From the NCBI RefSeq assembly GCF_008710745.1, contig NZ_VYSA01000001.1, forward strand, positions 558,001 through 622,000: DNA of 64,000 nt, written 5' to 3'. The notes below the pieces were generated by a model. It was not told where the DNA came from. It was given only the letters and a program-made list of their open reading frames with translations, and ran no database searches. Both the position numbers and the translations under genes were made by a program. This document shows, piece after piece, positions 19,261 through 26,999 of the stretch. This DNA comes from Microbacterium rhizomatis (GTDB taxonomy: Bacteria; Actinomycetota; Actinomycetes; Actinomycetales; Microbacteriaceae). Each line of letters starts with the position of its first letter. Position 1 is the first letter of the stretch.

Positions 19261-19856
19261 GTCGGAGTGTCCTCAGCGTGCGGGGGAGCGGCCCGTGACC
19301 ATTCGGTGAAGATCACGTGCAGCGAGTCGAGGGCGATGGCCCACGACGTCTCGGGCGCGGGGTCGCGATGGTCGAAGCTGCCGATGCGCTCCAGTGCGAT
19401 GAAACCGTTGATCGTGCTCCCGAGCATGCGCGTCGCGTGGACCCGAGCGACGGGGGAGAGGCCGTAACCCCGGAGCACCGCATCCGTGAGCGCGACGAAT
19501 GAGCGGGCCGCGCTCGAGTCGACCGCACCCATGCCTGTTCTCCGCTGCAGCGAGTCCCATCGGCCGGGGGATTCCTGGGCGTATCCGCGCAGCACGTCCG
19601 CGTAGGCGCGCAGGGCGTCACCTTGCGACCGACCGGCGATCGCCGTCGAGACGCGATCCGCCATCTCCTCGAGAGCGAGTGCGGTGATCCCATCGTGCAG
19701 GGCCGCGAGATCGCGGACGTGCGAATAGAGGCTCGGCGTCTTGACCCCGAGGCGACGCGCGACTTCCGACAGCGATACCGCACCGAATCCGTGCCGGTCT
19801 GCGAGGAGGGCGGCCTCGGCGATCACCGCCGCGGAGGTGAGGGCTATCCGATCCAT
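19257..19856 (-). CDS. TetR/AcrR-family transcriptional regulator
   Basis: 199 residues. N-terminal helix-turn-helix (about 5-50; FGAVSLSEVARRLGVKTPSLYSHVRDLAAL) followed by an all-helical ligand domain of the WHG/TetR_C type (WDSLQRRTGMG and INGFIALERIGSF). Translated without a leader from ATG 19856. Its promoter is covered by an 11-bp inverted repeat at 19868-19897, so it probably represses itself and may also control the divergent patatin-like gene. Confidence 0.92.
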   Translation of the reverse strand: MDRIALTSAAVIAEAALLADRHGFGAVSLSEVARRLGVKTPSLYSHVRDLAALHDGITALALEEMADRVSTAIAGRSQGDALRAYADVLRGYAQESPGRWDSLQRRTGMGAVDSSAARSFVALTDAVLRGYGLSPVARVHATRMLGSTINGFIALERIGSFDHRDPAPETSWAIALDSLHVIFTEWSRAAPPHAEDTPT

Positions 19857-19862
19857 ATCGAT

Positions 19863-19868
19863 AGCCTA
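19863..19868 (-). promoter_or_regulatory. -10 hexamer for the leaderless tetR gene
   Basis: TAGGCT on the minus strand, six bases before ATG 19856. Confidence 0.65.
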
Positions 19869-19897
19869 ATACCTATAGGTGAACATCTATAGGTATT
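19868..19897. promoter_or_regulatory. Probable TetR operator, 11-bp perfect inverted repeat
   Basis: Arms AATACCTATAG (19868-19878) and CTATAGGTATT (19887-19897), spacer GTGAACAT. The left arm also forms the self-complementary ACCTATAGGT. It abuts the tetR -10 and would cover its -35 region, and lies upstream of a TATCGT hexamer (19923-19928) facing the patatin gene. Confidence 0.7.
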
Positions 19898-19967
19898 CGG
19901 TTGCGACGTGCGTTCGGCGGCGATATCGTGACGGTCGAACGTGGCACGATTCGAGGAGGTGAGCCCG

Positions 19968-20021
19968 ATGCGCACAATGCCCATGACGGGCGCCCTTTCG
20001 AGTTCACGATCGCGCGACTGA
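19968..20021 (+). CDS. Candidate 17-residue leader ORF upstream of the patatin gene
   Basis: MRTMPMTGALSSSRSRD, preceded by a strong GAGGAGG ribosome site 8 bases before ATG. It ends 43 bases before the patatin ATG. Between them CGCGAC/GTCGCG and GGGG/CCCC can fold into stems. It may be a leader peptide or an attenuator, but no run of one amino acid suggests a signal. Low confidence because it is short. Confidence 0.35.
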   Translation: MRTMPMTGALSSSRSRD

Positions 20022-20064
20022 CGCACGCGTCGCGGGGAGCGCCCCTATCCCATAAGGGTGCCGA

Positions 20065-20967
20065 ATGAACCATTCACTTCTCTCCTCCGCAACAACTGCT
20101 GCGTCGACAGCCCTGGTATTGGCCGGCGCCGGAGCGGCGGGCAACGCTTGGCAGATCGGTGTCGTCGCCGGTCTCCTCGAAGGCGGCGTCGATCTCACGC
20201 GTGCCGATGTCGTCATCGGCACCTCCGCAGGGTCGACGACCGCCGCCCAGATCACGAGCGGCGTACCGCTCACCGAGTTGCTCGCCGCGATACTCACGCC
20301 TTCACCGGCAGCCCAGGGGAGCGGCCGATCCCGGCCGGCTCACCTCGCGGGCCCCGCCTCCGTGGATTGGTCGGAGCAGATCATCGCCGCAAGCACGGAT
20401 GCTGCAGACTGGCGCCGACGGATGTGCGCGGCCGCACGGGAACGAGACGTGCCCGCCCACCCGAATCGTTGGCGCGACATCGTCGCGGCGCGACTCGCCC
20501 GACATGAGTGGCCCGAGCAGCGGGTCCTCATCACGGCCGTCGACGCACGGACTGCTGAGCCCGTGGTCTTCGACCGGCAGAGCGGGATCGAGCTGGTCGA
20601 CGCCGTCGCCGCCAGCACGAGTAACGGGTTCGGCGGGACCTATCCGATCGGCGATGATCGCTACATCAACGGCGCATATCGCCGCAGCTCGAACGCGGAC
20701 CTGGCGACCGGATGTCAGCGCGTCGTTGTGCTCGACCCCTTCGCCGGTCGGTCGCGGACGCCGGGGGAGTGGGGCATGGATCTGACGACCCAGGTCGCCG
20801 AGCTTCGTGACGGCGGGAGCGAGGTCGAGATCGTGCACCCCGACTCGCGTTCTGGTGACGTGTTCACCGCGAATGCGCTGGATCCTGCCACCCGGCTTCC
20901 CGCCGCCCGCGGGGGATACGCACAGGGCCGATCACTCGCTCCGCACCTGGCCGGGTTCTGGCCGTGA
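20065..20967 (+). CDS. Patatin-like phospholipase family protein, catalytic Asp replaced
   Basis: 300 residues. The phosphate/oxyanion loop GAGAAGNAWQIG (about 21-32) and nucleophile elbow GTSAG with Ser54 are typical of bacterial patatins. The second dyad residue normally lies in DG[A/G]; here the same place reads INGAYRRSSNADLA, with Asn202 instead of Asp. The rest of the fold (GFGGTYPIG, RVVVLDP) is kept. Hydrolysis of acyl esters may therefore be weak or lost. No signal peptide. Divergent from the TetR gene. Confidence 0.85.
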   Translation: MNHSLLSSATTAASTALVLAGAGAAGNAWQIGVVAGLLEGGVDLTRADVVIGTSAGSTTAAQITSGVPLTELLAAILTPSPAAQGSGRSRPAHLAGPASVDWSEQIIAASTDAADWRRRMCAAARERDVPAHPNRWRDIVAARLARHEWPEQRVLITAVDARTAEPVVFDRQSGIELVDAVAASTSNGFGGTYPIGDDRYINGAYRRSSNADLATGCQRVVVLDPFAGRSRTPGEWGMDLTTQVAELRDGGSEVEIVHPDSRSGDVFTANALDPATRLPAARGGYAQGRSLAPHLAGFWP

Positions 20968-21049
20968 GCTCGGCTTCACCCCCAACGGGGATCAGACCCA
21001 GCCCCGTGACACACCAGCTTGCGATGAATACTAGGATTCCTCAAAGCGA

Positions 21050-21055
21050 TAGTAT
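21050..21055 (+). promoter_or_regulatory. -10 hexamer for leaderless PLDc_N gene
   Basis: TAGTAT, six bases, then ATG at 21062. Confidence 0.5.
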
Positions 21056-21061
21056 GCTGTA

Positions 21062-21292
21062 ATGCTCAATCCTCTCCTGCCTGCGGGATTCTCGCTGGCA
21101 TGGTCCATAACCGTAGCGGCCATCGCTATCTGCGCATTCACTGCGCTCGTGTCTCTATTCCGGGGCCGGGACCACCTTCGTCCTTTGGCATTGGCTGTGT
21201 GGACAGTTGCGATTGCTGCGTTCCCGGTCCTTGGTGCTGCGGCCTGGCTGTTCGTCGGCCGCCCACAGTCCAAGAATGCTGGCGATGCCTGA
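21062..21292 (+). CDS. PLDc_N-like small membrane protein
   Basis: 76 residues with two membrane helices (about 8-32 and 42-66) joined by LFRGRDHLRPLALAVW, as in the N-terminal module of cardiolipin synthases (PLDc_N) found alone in many actinobacteria. Ends AAWLFVGRPQSKNAGDA. No catalytic domain. It lies in a stretch with visibly lower GC than its surroundings and has no operon partner. Confidence 0.75.
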   Translation: MLNPLLPAGFSLAWSITVAAIAICAFTALVSLFRGRDHLRPLALAVWTVAIAAFPVLGAAAWLFVGRPQSKNAGDA

Positions 21293-21344
21293 CTCATCGG
21301 ATGGGACGTGAGCGCGCGACTCTGACTCCCGCTACCCCCTTCCG

Positions 21345-21917
21345 TCAGTTGGTGTACGCCGCGCCGTCCTTCACATAGAGTGCGAGCCTTGTCGTTCCGG
21401 TGCCGATTCCGCTCCATGTAGTGACGATGTTCACCTGAGCAGGGGAGATGCCAGATTGTGTGGATCGAAGGAGTTCAAATGTGGGGGTCGTGCAGGACAG
21501 CGGCGGGACGCAACCGACCGTCGGTGCCCAGTAGGAGTTGATGCGTCCGGGCTCTCCGATGGTAGGACTGCCAACCCTCATGTCTGCGTAGAACGCCAAT
21601 GTCACGCCAGTGAACCAACCGTTGACGCTGCAGTTTGTCCAGTTGGTTCCGCTCTTGGAACAGCATCCGATTTCTCTGGTCGCGGGAGGATCGGATACTT
21701 GGCACTGCCGCGGACCAGCCAACGTGGCGGAGGTCGATGTAATTCGTCGATCCGAACTGACATAATGTGCATTATCGGTGATCACAGTTTCGGATATCTG
21801 CACAGGTGAGGGGTACCCGAGCCGGATTGATCCGAAGAACTGCAGATCTCCGAAGAACCGCAGATCTCCGAAGAAGCGACGGGGTGAGACGGGACGTACG
21901 AGCCTGACGCCAGCCAT
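21345..21917 (-). CDS. Hypothetical protein in lower-GC islet, N-terminus doubtful
   Basis: Up to 190 residues, unrecognised. It has several cysteines (CCSKSGTNWTNC, GCVPPLSCTT) and ends in an extracellular-looking Thr/Gly-rich part, but has no signal peptide. The first ATG (21917) overlaps the -10 of the divergent AEC gene, and residues 14-31 are an 18-bp tandem repeat translated as FFGDLR, FFGDLQ, FFGSIR. No ribosome site is visible. Base composition differs from the neighbours. It may be the remnant of a longer secreted or surface protein, or a horizontally acquired gene. Confidence 0.4.
   Translation of the reverse strand: MAGVRLVRPVSPRRFFGDLRFFGDLQFFGSIRLGYPSPVQISETVITDNAHYVSSDRRITSTSATLAGPRQCQVSDPPATREIGCCSKSGTNWTNCSVNGWFTGVTLAFYADMRVGSPTIGEPGRINSYWAPTVGCVPPLSCTTPTFELLRSTQSGISPAQVNIVTTWSGIGTGTTRLALYVKDGAAYTN
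21832..21876. repeat. 18-bp tandem repeat, 2.5 copies
   Basis: Units 21832-21849, 21850-21867 and a half unit to 21876, based on CCGAAGAACYGCAGATCT. It falls at the 5' end of the hypothetical minus-strand frame and just before the AEC promoter. Confidence 0.85.
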
Positions 21918-21922
21918 AGGCT
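21917..21922 (+). promoter_or_regulatory. -10 hexamer for leaderless AEC gene
   Basis: TAGGCT, six bases, then ATG at 21929. Confidence 0.6.
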
Positions 21923-21928
21923 CGGAGC

Positions 21929-22849
21929 ATGTTCGATGCGCTGACCGGATTCGTGGTGGTCGGCCTCGCGATCCTCGTCGGCTACATCCTCGGGCGCATC
22001 GACCTGCTCGGTCCGCATGCGATTCCCGTGCTGAGCAAGATCACCTTCTACGTCCTGTCGCCGTTCCTGCTGTTCGTCGTGCTCGCACAGGCCGATGTGC
22101 ACACGCTGTTCTCCGCGCTGCTGCCTGTTTCGGCGATCGCCGCGATCTCGGTGATCGTCATCTACGTTCTCATCGCACGCTTCGCATGGAAGCGCTCCGT
22201 GGGCGAGACGGTGATCGGCGCACTCTCGGCCGGGCAGGTCAACTCGAACAACATCGGCATCCCCCTGTCGCTGTACCTCCTGGGCAGCGCGGCATTCCCC
22301 GCTCCCGTCATCCTGATGCAGCTGCTCGTGTTCACTCCGATCACGATGTCCGTTCTGGATGCGGCGACCTCCGGCCAACGCGCCATCCTGCCCATCCTGC
22401 GGCGGACGGTGTCGAACCCCATCGTGATCGGCTCCGTCCTCGGGACACTCGTGTCGATCACCGGACTCGACCTTCCGCCGATCGTGATGGCGCCCGCCGA
22501 GCTCATCGCAAACGCCTGCGTTCCCGTCCTGCTCATCAGCTACGGGATGTCGCTGTACGGTCGGCGCGTGCTGGGTGCAGGCGGGCGCCGGAGAGACGTG
22601 ATCATGGCTTCGGCGCTCAAGCTCCTCGTCATGCCGCTCGTCGCGTGGGCGGTGGGAGCGTTCGCCTTCCATCTCTCTCCCGGCGATGTGCTCATCGTCG
22701 TGGTCCTGGCAGCTCTCCCCACGGCCCAGAACGTCTTCAACTACTCGCAGCGCTTCGGCGTCGGCGAGCTGATCTCGCGCGACACGATCTTCCTCACCAC
22801 GATCGGATGCATCCCCGTGCTGCTCATCGCCGTCGCGGTCCTCGGCTGA
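21929..22849 (+). CDS. AEC-family (auxin efflux carrier-like) transporter
   Basis: 306 residues with about 10 membrane helices. Conserved family spots: LSKITFYVLSPFLLF in helix 2, GQVNSNNIGIPLSLYLLG in helix 4, and ALPTAQNVFNYSQRFG in helix 9. Bacterial members export or import small organic acids such as malate or malonate; the substrate cannot be assigned here. Leaderless start. Single-gene unit. Confidence 0.9.
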   Translation: MFDALTGFVVVGLAILVGYILGRIDLLGPHAIPVLSKITFYVLSPFLLFVVLAQADVHTLFSALLPVSAIAAISVIVIYVLIARFAWKRSVGETVIGALSAGQVNSNNIGIPLSLYLLGSAAFPAPVILMQLLVFTPITMSVLDAATSGQRAILPILRRTVSNPIVIGSVLGTLVSITGLDLPPIVMAPAELIANACVPVLLISYGMSLYGRRVLGAGGRRRDVIMASALKLLVMPLVAWAVGAFAFHLSPGDVLIVVVLAALPTAQNVFNYSQRFGVGELISRDTIFLTTIGCIPVLLIAVAVLG

Positions 22850-22958
22850 GCACTCCCCCGTCATCCCGCGTCATTCCGGCGTGTACTGCCATGACCGCGT
22901 CGAGGATCGGGACTATGCTGTAGCCGCCTCCCAGGTATTTCCCAGAAAGGGACCTCGC

Positions 22959-23519
22959 ATGTCCACAGCATCCTCCGCCGAGAAGTCGGCAGTCAACGGA
23001 ATCCGTACGGCGCTCGGCATCGGTGGCGTCATCGCCCTCATCGTCGGCATCCTCATCCTCGTCTGGCCCGGGCACAGCGCTCAGGTGGTCACGGCGATCA
23101 TCGCGATCTACGCGATAGCCGCCGGACTGGTATATGCCGGACTCGGTATCTTCTCCAAGACGAAGGGCGGCTGGTCGCGCATCGGCCACATCGTGCTCGG
23201 AATCCTGTTCATCATTGCGGGCATCATCGCGTTCGCAAATCTCACGGCCACCACCGTGACACTCGCCATCTTCCTCGGCATCATCATCGGTATCGTCTGG
23301 ATCGTCGAAGGAATCGTCTCGCTGTCGACACTCGGTGACGCCGCATCGAAGGGGTGGACCGTCTTCTTCGCGATCATCAGCATCATCGCCGGTATCGTTC
23401 TTCTCTTCTCGCCGTTGTACATCGCGATCCTGTGGCTCTTCATCGGCATCTCGCTGATCGTGCTCGGCATCATCCAGATCGTTCGCGCCTTCACGTTCAA
23501 GAGCATCGACTCGCTCTGA
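22959..23519 (+). CDS. HdeD-like (DUF308) membrane protein
   Basis: 186 residues with six hydrophobic segments arranged as repeated helix pairs (GVIALIVGILILVWP, IIAIYAIAAGLVYAGLG, HIVLGILFIIAGIIAF and so on), the pattern of HdeD, which in enterobacteria is linked to acid resistance at high cell density. Role here is unproven. ATG 22959 has AGAAAGGGA upstream; TATGCT at 22914-22919 is a likely -10. A 40-bp palindrome terminates it. Confidence 0.88.
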   Translation: MSTASSAEKSAVNGIRTALGIGGVIALIVGILILVWPGHSAQVVTAIIAIYAIAAGLVYAGLGIFSKTKGGWSRIGHIVLGILFIIAGIIAFANLTATTVTLAIFLGIIIGIVWIVEGIVSLSTLGDAASKGWTVFFAIISIIAGIVLLFSPLYIAILWLFIGISLIVLGIIQIVRAFTFKSIDSL

Positions 23520-23535
23520 CGCTCCGACGCTCTGC

Positions 23536-23575
23536 AACAGAACGGCCCCCGGACGCGTCCGGGGGCCGTTCTGTT
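23536..23575. terminator. Bidirectional terminator, perfect 40-bp palindrome
   Basis: Arms 23536-23555 and 23556-23575 are exact complements with no spacer. It lies between the convergent HdeD-like and S9 peptidase genes and begins with AACAGAACGG and ends CCGTTCTGTT. Confidence 0.8.
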
Positions 23576-23584
23576 GGAGGGGAC

Positions 23585-25594
23585 TCAGCGGACGACGGGC
23601 AATCGCCGCGCCCACCAATCGAGCACCGCGTCGATGCGCTCGACACGGTGACGGGGCTGTCCGGCACGCGAGAGCTCATGGTTCTCACCGGGGAAGATCA
23701 GCATCTCGGCCTCGGTGCCGGAGCGCTTCAGCGCCGAGTAGTACCGCGTCGCCTGTTCGAGCGGGCAGCGGTAGTCGAGTTCGGAATGGACGACGAGGGT
23801 CGGCGTCGTCACCTGATCGACGACCGCCATCGGGCTCTGCCGCGCGATGGCCGCAGCATCCGTCCCCACATACTCGTCCCCGAAGAACGAGCCGATGTCA
23901 CTCGTACCTTGGAATGACACCGGGTCGAGGAACCCGCGCTCCACGATCGCGCCGGCGAAGCGGTGATCGTGTGCGATCACCCATGCGGTGAGGTACCCGC
24001 CGTACGATCCGCCCATCACGCCGACGCGCGACCCGTCGAGCGACGCGTCGGAGGCGATCGCGCCCTCGAGCAGATCGATCACGTCGGCGAAGTCGACAGT
24101 ACCCATGGCCTGCCGGATGCTGCGCCCATGCGCGCGCCCGTAGCCCGCTGATCCTCGGGGGTTGCCGTAGACGACCGCGTATCCGGCGTCGACGAGCGTC
24201 TGAACCTCGTCGAACGGGTGGATGCCGTAGCTCGCGAATGGACCGCCGTGGATCATGAGGATCACCGGATGCGGCCCCTCGCCCCCCGGCGCGGCAACCC
24301 AGCCGTGCACGCGGTACCCGTCGCGACCCTCCACCGCGATCTCGCGCGGGGCGACGAGTCCGGCGTCGCGCAGCGCGCCACCGAAGTCCGTGCGGATGCC
24401 CTCACCGACGACGACGAGATCGCCGAACGATGTCGCGTCCGCCAGCGCGGCGACGACCCGCACGCCGCCGGGCGAGTCGGCGCGGGCCACCGCGTCGTGG
24501 CCGGTGACCTCGACGTCTCCGGTCGACACGTCCGTCGTGCTGCCGTCACGGGCGACCGAGAGCAGATGCACGCGTCCGCGTGTGCGGTTCTGAACGAGGA
24601 ACTGCGTGCCGATCGGCGTGATGTGGCTGCCGGCTTCGCCGAGGTCGGCAGCCTCCGGATCCGTCAGCCTCCGCGGGCCGCTCGGCTCGACGATCCAGAG
24701 AGCAACCCCGGGAGCGACGAAATCCCTTCCTTCCGGTCCCACGTCGGCGGCGAGGATCGCGATCGTCCCGTCATCGGCGACGGCGACGTCATCGACCGAG
24801 AGGTTCGCCTCGCGGCCGAGCACCTCTCGCTCCCCCGTTCCGTCGACCCGCACTGCGACGATCCGCGAACGCAGGTCGCGTCGCAGCGGCTCGACCTCGT
24901 CCACCGTGGTGAGCACCTCCGTGCCGTCGCGGGTGAAGACCACTCCCCCGTGATCGTGCGAGCCGGATGTGAGTGCGGTCGGCGCGGCCGGCACGCGCAC
25001 TGCTGCGGGTGCGGTCGCACCCTCGGCGAGCACTGCGGGAGCCGCTGCATACAGCGGCTCGGCACCCGGGTCGGGAGCATCCACCACGAACACGTGGGCG
25101 GGCCGGTCGAGCGTGTAGCCGATCCCGTTGGCGTGCCACCGCACACCGGTCACGCGACGAGGGGCCTCTGCCGCGGCATCCAATCCCTCGATGCTGCCGT
25201 AGCGCCCGCTCTCGGGCACGCGCGCGGTGAAGACGATTCGCCCGCCGTCCGGCGACCAGGCGAATGAGCCGACGCCGAGGGGCTGATCGGTGACCTGCAC
25301 CGGTTCGCCGCCGTGGGCGGCGACGACGTGCAGCTGCGCTCGCTTCTTCGCATCGGCGCGAAGGAACGCCACGACCGCCCCGTCCGGCGAGAGACGAGGC
25401 GCGCTGTCGGCCGCACCGCGGGTGAGACGGCGCGGCGCCGGCGAGTGATCGTCGAGGTCGAGCCGCCAGAGCTGGCCGACGTTCTGGTTCGCACGGATGT
25501 CGGGCCGCGACGCGGCGAACACGACGAAATCACCCGTGGGCGAGAGGTTCGGGCGTGAGAGCGCCACCAGCTTCTCGATGTCGGACGCACGCAT
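23585..25594 (-). CDS. S9-family prolyl oligopeptidase-like serine peptidase
   Basis: 669 residues. N-terminal beta-propeller (about 1-390, with repeated blades such as LSPTGDFVVFAAS and LSPDGAVVAFLR). C-terminal alpha/beta-hydrolase domain (about 400-669): oxyanion region MIHGGPFASYG, nucleophile GGSYGGY, and His in GENHELSRAG. It resembles acylaminoacyl peptidases. No signal peptide. Its ATG overlaps the stop of the SDR gene by one base (TGATG), so the two are cotranscribed. Confidence 0.93.
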   Translation of the reverse strand: MRASDIEKLVALSRPNLSPTGDFVVFAASRPDIRANQNVGQLWRLDLDDHSPAPRRLTRGAADSAPRLSPDGAVVAFLRADAKKRAQLHVVAAHGGEPVQVTDQPLGVGSFAWSPDGGRIVFTARVPESGRYGSIEGLDAAAEAPRRVTGVRWHANGIGYTLDRPAHVFVVDAPDPGAEPLYAAAPAVLAEGATAPAAVRVPAAPTALTSGSHDHGGVVFTRDGTEVLTTVDEVEPLRRDLRSRIVAVRVDGTGEREVLGREANLSVDDVAVADDGTIAILAADVGPEGRDFVAPGVALWIVEPSGPRRLTDPEAADLGEAGSHITPIGTQFLVQNRTRGRVHLLSVARDGSTTDVSTGDVEVTGHDAVARADSPGGVRVVAALADATSFGDLVVVGEGIRTDFGGALRDAGLVAPREIAVEGRDGYRVHGWVAAPGGEGPHPVILMIHGGPFASYGIHPFDEVQTLVDAGYAVVYGNPRGSAGYGRAHGRSIRQAMGTVDFADVIDLLEGAIASDASLDGSRVGVMGGSYGGYLTAWVIAHDHRFAGAIVERGFLDPVSFQGTSDIGSFFGDEYVGTDAAAIARQSPMAVVDQVTTPTLVVHSELDYRCPLEQATRYYSALKRSGTEAEMLIFPGENHELSRAGQPRHRVERIDAVLDWWARRLPVVR

Positions 25595-26352
25595 CAGGCG
25601 AAGTCCGTCGTATCTCCGACCAGGCGAGTGTTGTCCGCGGGAACCGGATCGACCGCCGCCAGAGCGACTTCGGCGGCGAACTCTCCCACGTTGTACAGAC
25701 GGCCGGCGGATTCACGGCGACCCGCGATCGCTCCTGGATTCGCGCGCTCCAGAAGCGTCGCGGTGATCGTGCCCTCGATCATGTCGCCCGAGACGACGAC
25801 GAAACCGATGCCGCGGGCGGCGAGGTCGGGGATCAGCTCCCGCAGAGCGTCTTCGCCCGCCCGCTTGGACCGGGCGACGGGTTCGTACTCGGGCATCGTC
25901 GCGGTGGTGCGGATGAAGTGAGCCTGATGACTCGTCACGAACACGACGCGAGACCCTTCGCCCATCAGGGGCAACGCGGTCTGGAGCACGCTCACCTGCG
26001 CATCGCGATTCAGCGTCAGCGCGTAGTCCTCCGCCATACCGGACTCCATCCCGCCCGACGCATTGAGCACCAGGATGTCCAGTGACCCGAACGCCCGCTC
26101 CACTTCGGCGAAGAGCGCCTGCACCGACGCAGGGTCGGTGAGGTCGGCACCCACGACGAGCGCCTCGACACCCATCTCCCGCAGCTGCGCCCCGAGCTTC
26201 TCCGCGCGCGGAGCCTTGTTGCGATAGTTGACCACGACGTTCGCGCCGGCCTCGGCGAAGTAGCGCACGGTATCGGCGCCGATTCCGCGCGACGAGCCGG
26301 TCACGAGCGCGGTCTTGCCCGCGAGCGAGCCGGGAGGAAGGGTCTGAGACAC
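25594..26352 (-). CDS. SDR-family oxidoreductase with degenerate active site
   Basis: 252 residues from the GTG at 26352 (VSQTLPPGSLAGKTALVTG), with GGAG 8 bases upstream; a frame to 26481 is open but would run into the divergent NfeD promoter. NAD(P)-binding TGSSRGIG and LVLNASGG motifs are present. The catalytic YxxxK reads VARSK: lysine kept, tyrosine replaced by valine, with the nearest tyrosine three residues further upstream. It may be catalytically altered. Coupled to the S9 peptidase gene. Confidence 0.88.
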   Translation of the reverse strand: MSQTLPPGSLAGKTALVTGSSRGIGADTVRYFAEAGANVVVNYRNKAPRAEKLGAQLREMGVEALVVGADLTDPASVQALFAEVERAFGSLDILVLNASGGMESGMAEDYALTLNRDAQVSVLQTALPLMGEGSRVVFVTSHQAHFIRTTATMPEYEPVARSKRAGEDALRELIPDLAARGIGFVVVSGDMIEGTITATLLERANPGAIAGRRESAGRLYNVGEFAAEVALAAVDPVPADNTRLVGDTTDFA

Positions 26353-26453
26353 AGGAGGCTCCAGGAATTTCGAGAGGACGCGCGGAGGGCTTCGTCGCCT
26401 CGCGCTCGGCCCCTCGACCCTACCAAGCCGGGGCCGCCCCGATCCTGCCGTGC

Positions 26454-26459
26454 TAGGTT
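26454..26459 (+). promoter_or_regulatory. -10 hexamer for the NfeD-stomatin-GDPD operon
   Basis: TAGGTT; transcription near 26466 gives a short leader containing GAGGAGG before GTG 26484. Confidence 0.5.
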
Positions 26460-26483
26460 CGAGAGGGACGAGGAGGCGCAATC

Positions 26484-26999
26484 GTGGATCTCATCCAGAC
26501 CATCGAGCAGTTCGCCTGGATCGGGTGGCTCGTACTCATCCTGGTCTTTCTGGTGATCGAAATGCTCACCCTCGATTTCACGTTCCTGATGCTCAGCATC
26601 GGTGGTGTCGCGGGACTGGGCTCGGATCTGGTCGGCGCGCCCCTGTGGCTGCAGGTCGTCATCGCCGCGATCGTGGCCGCCGTCCTCGTGCTGTTCCTCC
26701 GCCCTCCGCTGCTCAAGCGGCTGCGCCGCGGTGAAGATCCCGCGCTCAGCAATATCGCTGCGCTCATCGGCCTGGCAGGCCAAGTGACCTCGACCGTGTC
26801 GTCTACGAGCGGTCAGGTCAAGCTGTCAAACGGCGATGTCTGGACCGCGCGGATCGACGGCAGCGCGACTCTCGAGCCAGGAATGCACGTCCGCGTCAGC
26901 CGCATCGACGGGGCGACCGCATTCGTGACCTCCCGCGACCTCACTTCTCCCGACGATCCGACTCACGACGCCACATCCCACGAGGAGACGCTTCCATGA
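26484..26999 (+). CDS. NfeD-like membrane protein
   Basis: 171 residues. Membrane helices at about 8-27, 32-52 and 55-75, followed by a soluble OB-fold (about 90-145; AALIGLAGQVTSTVSSTSGQ, GDVWTARIDG, VRVSRIDGATAFV). NfeD proteins pair with SPFH proteins in membrane microdomains, and the next gene encodes such a partner. GTG start with AGGAGG. The stop overlaps the next ATG by 4 bases. Confidence 0.92.
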   Translation: MDLIQTIEQFAWIGWLVLILVFLVIEMLTLDFTFLMLSIGGVAGLGSDLVGAPLWLQVVIAAIVAAVLVLFLRPPLLKRLRRGEDPALSNIAALIGLAGQVTSTVSSTSGQVKLSNGDVWTARIDGSATLEPGMHVRVSRIDGATAFVTSRDLTSPDDPTHDATSHEETLP

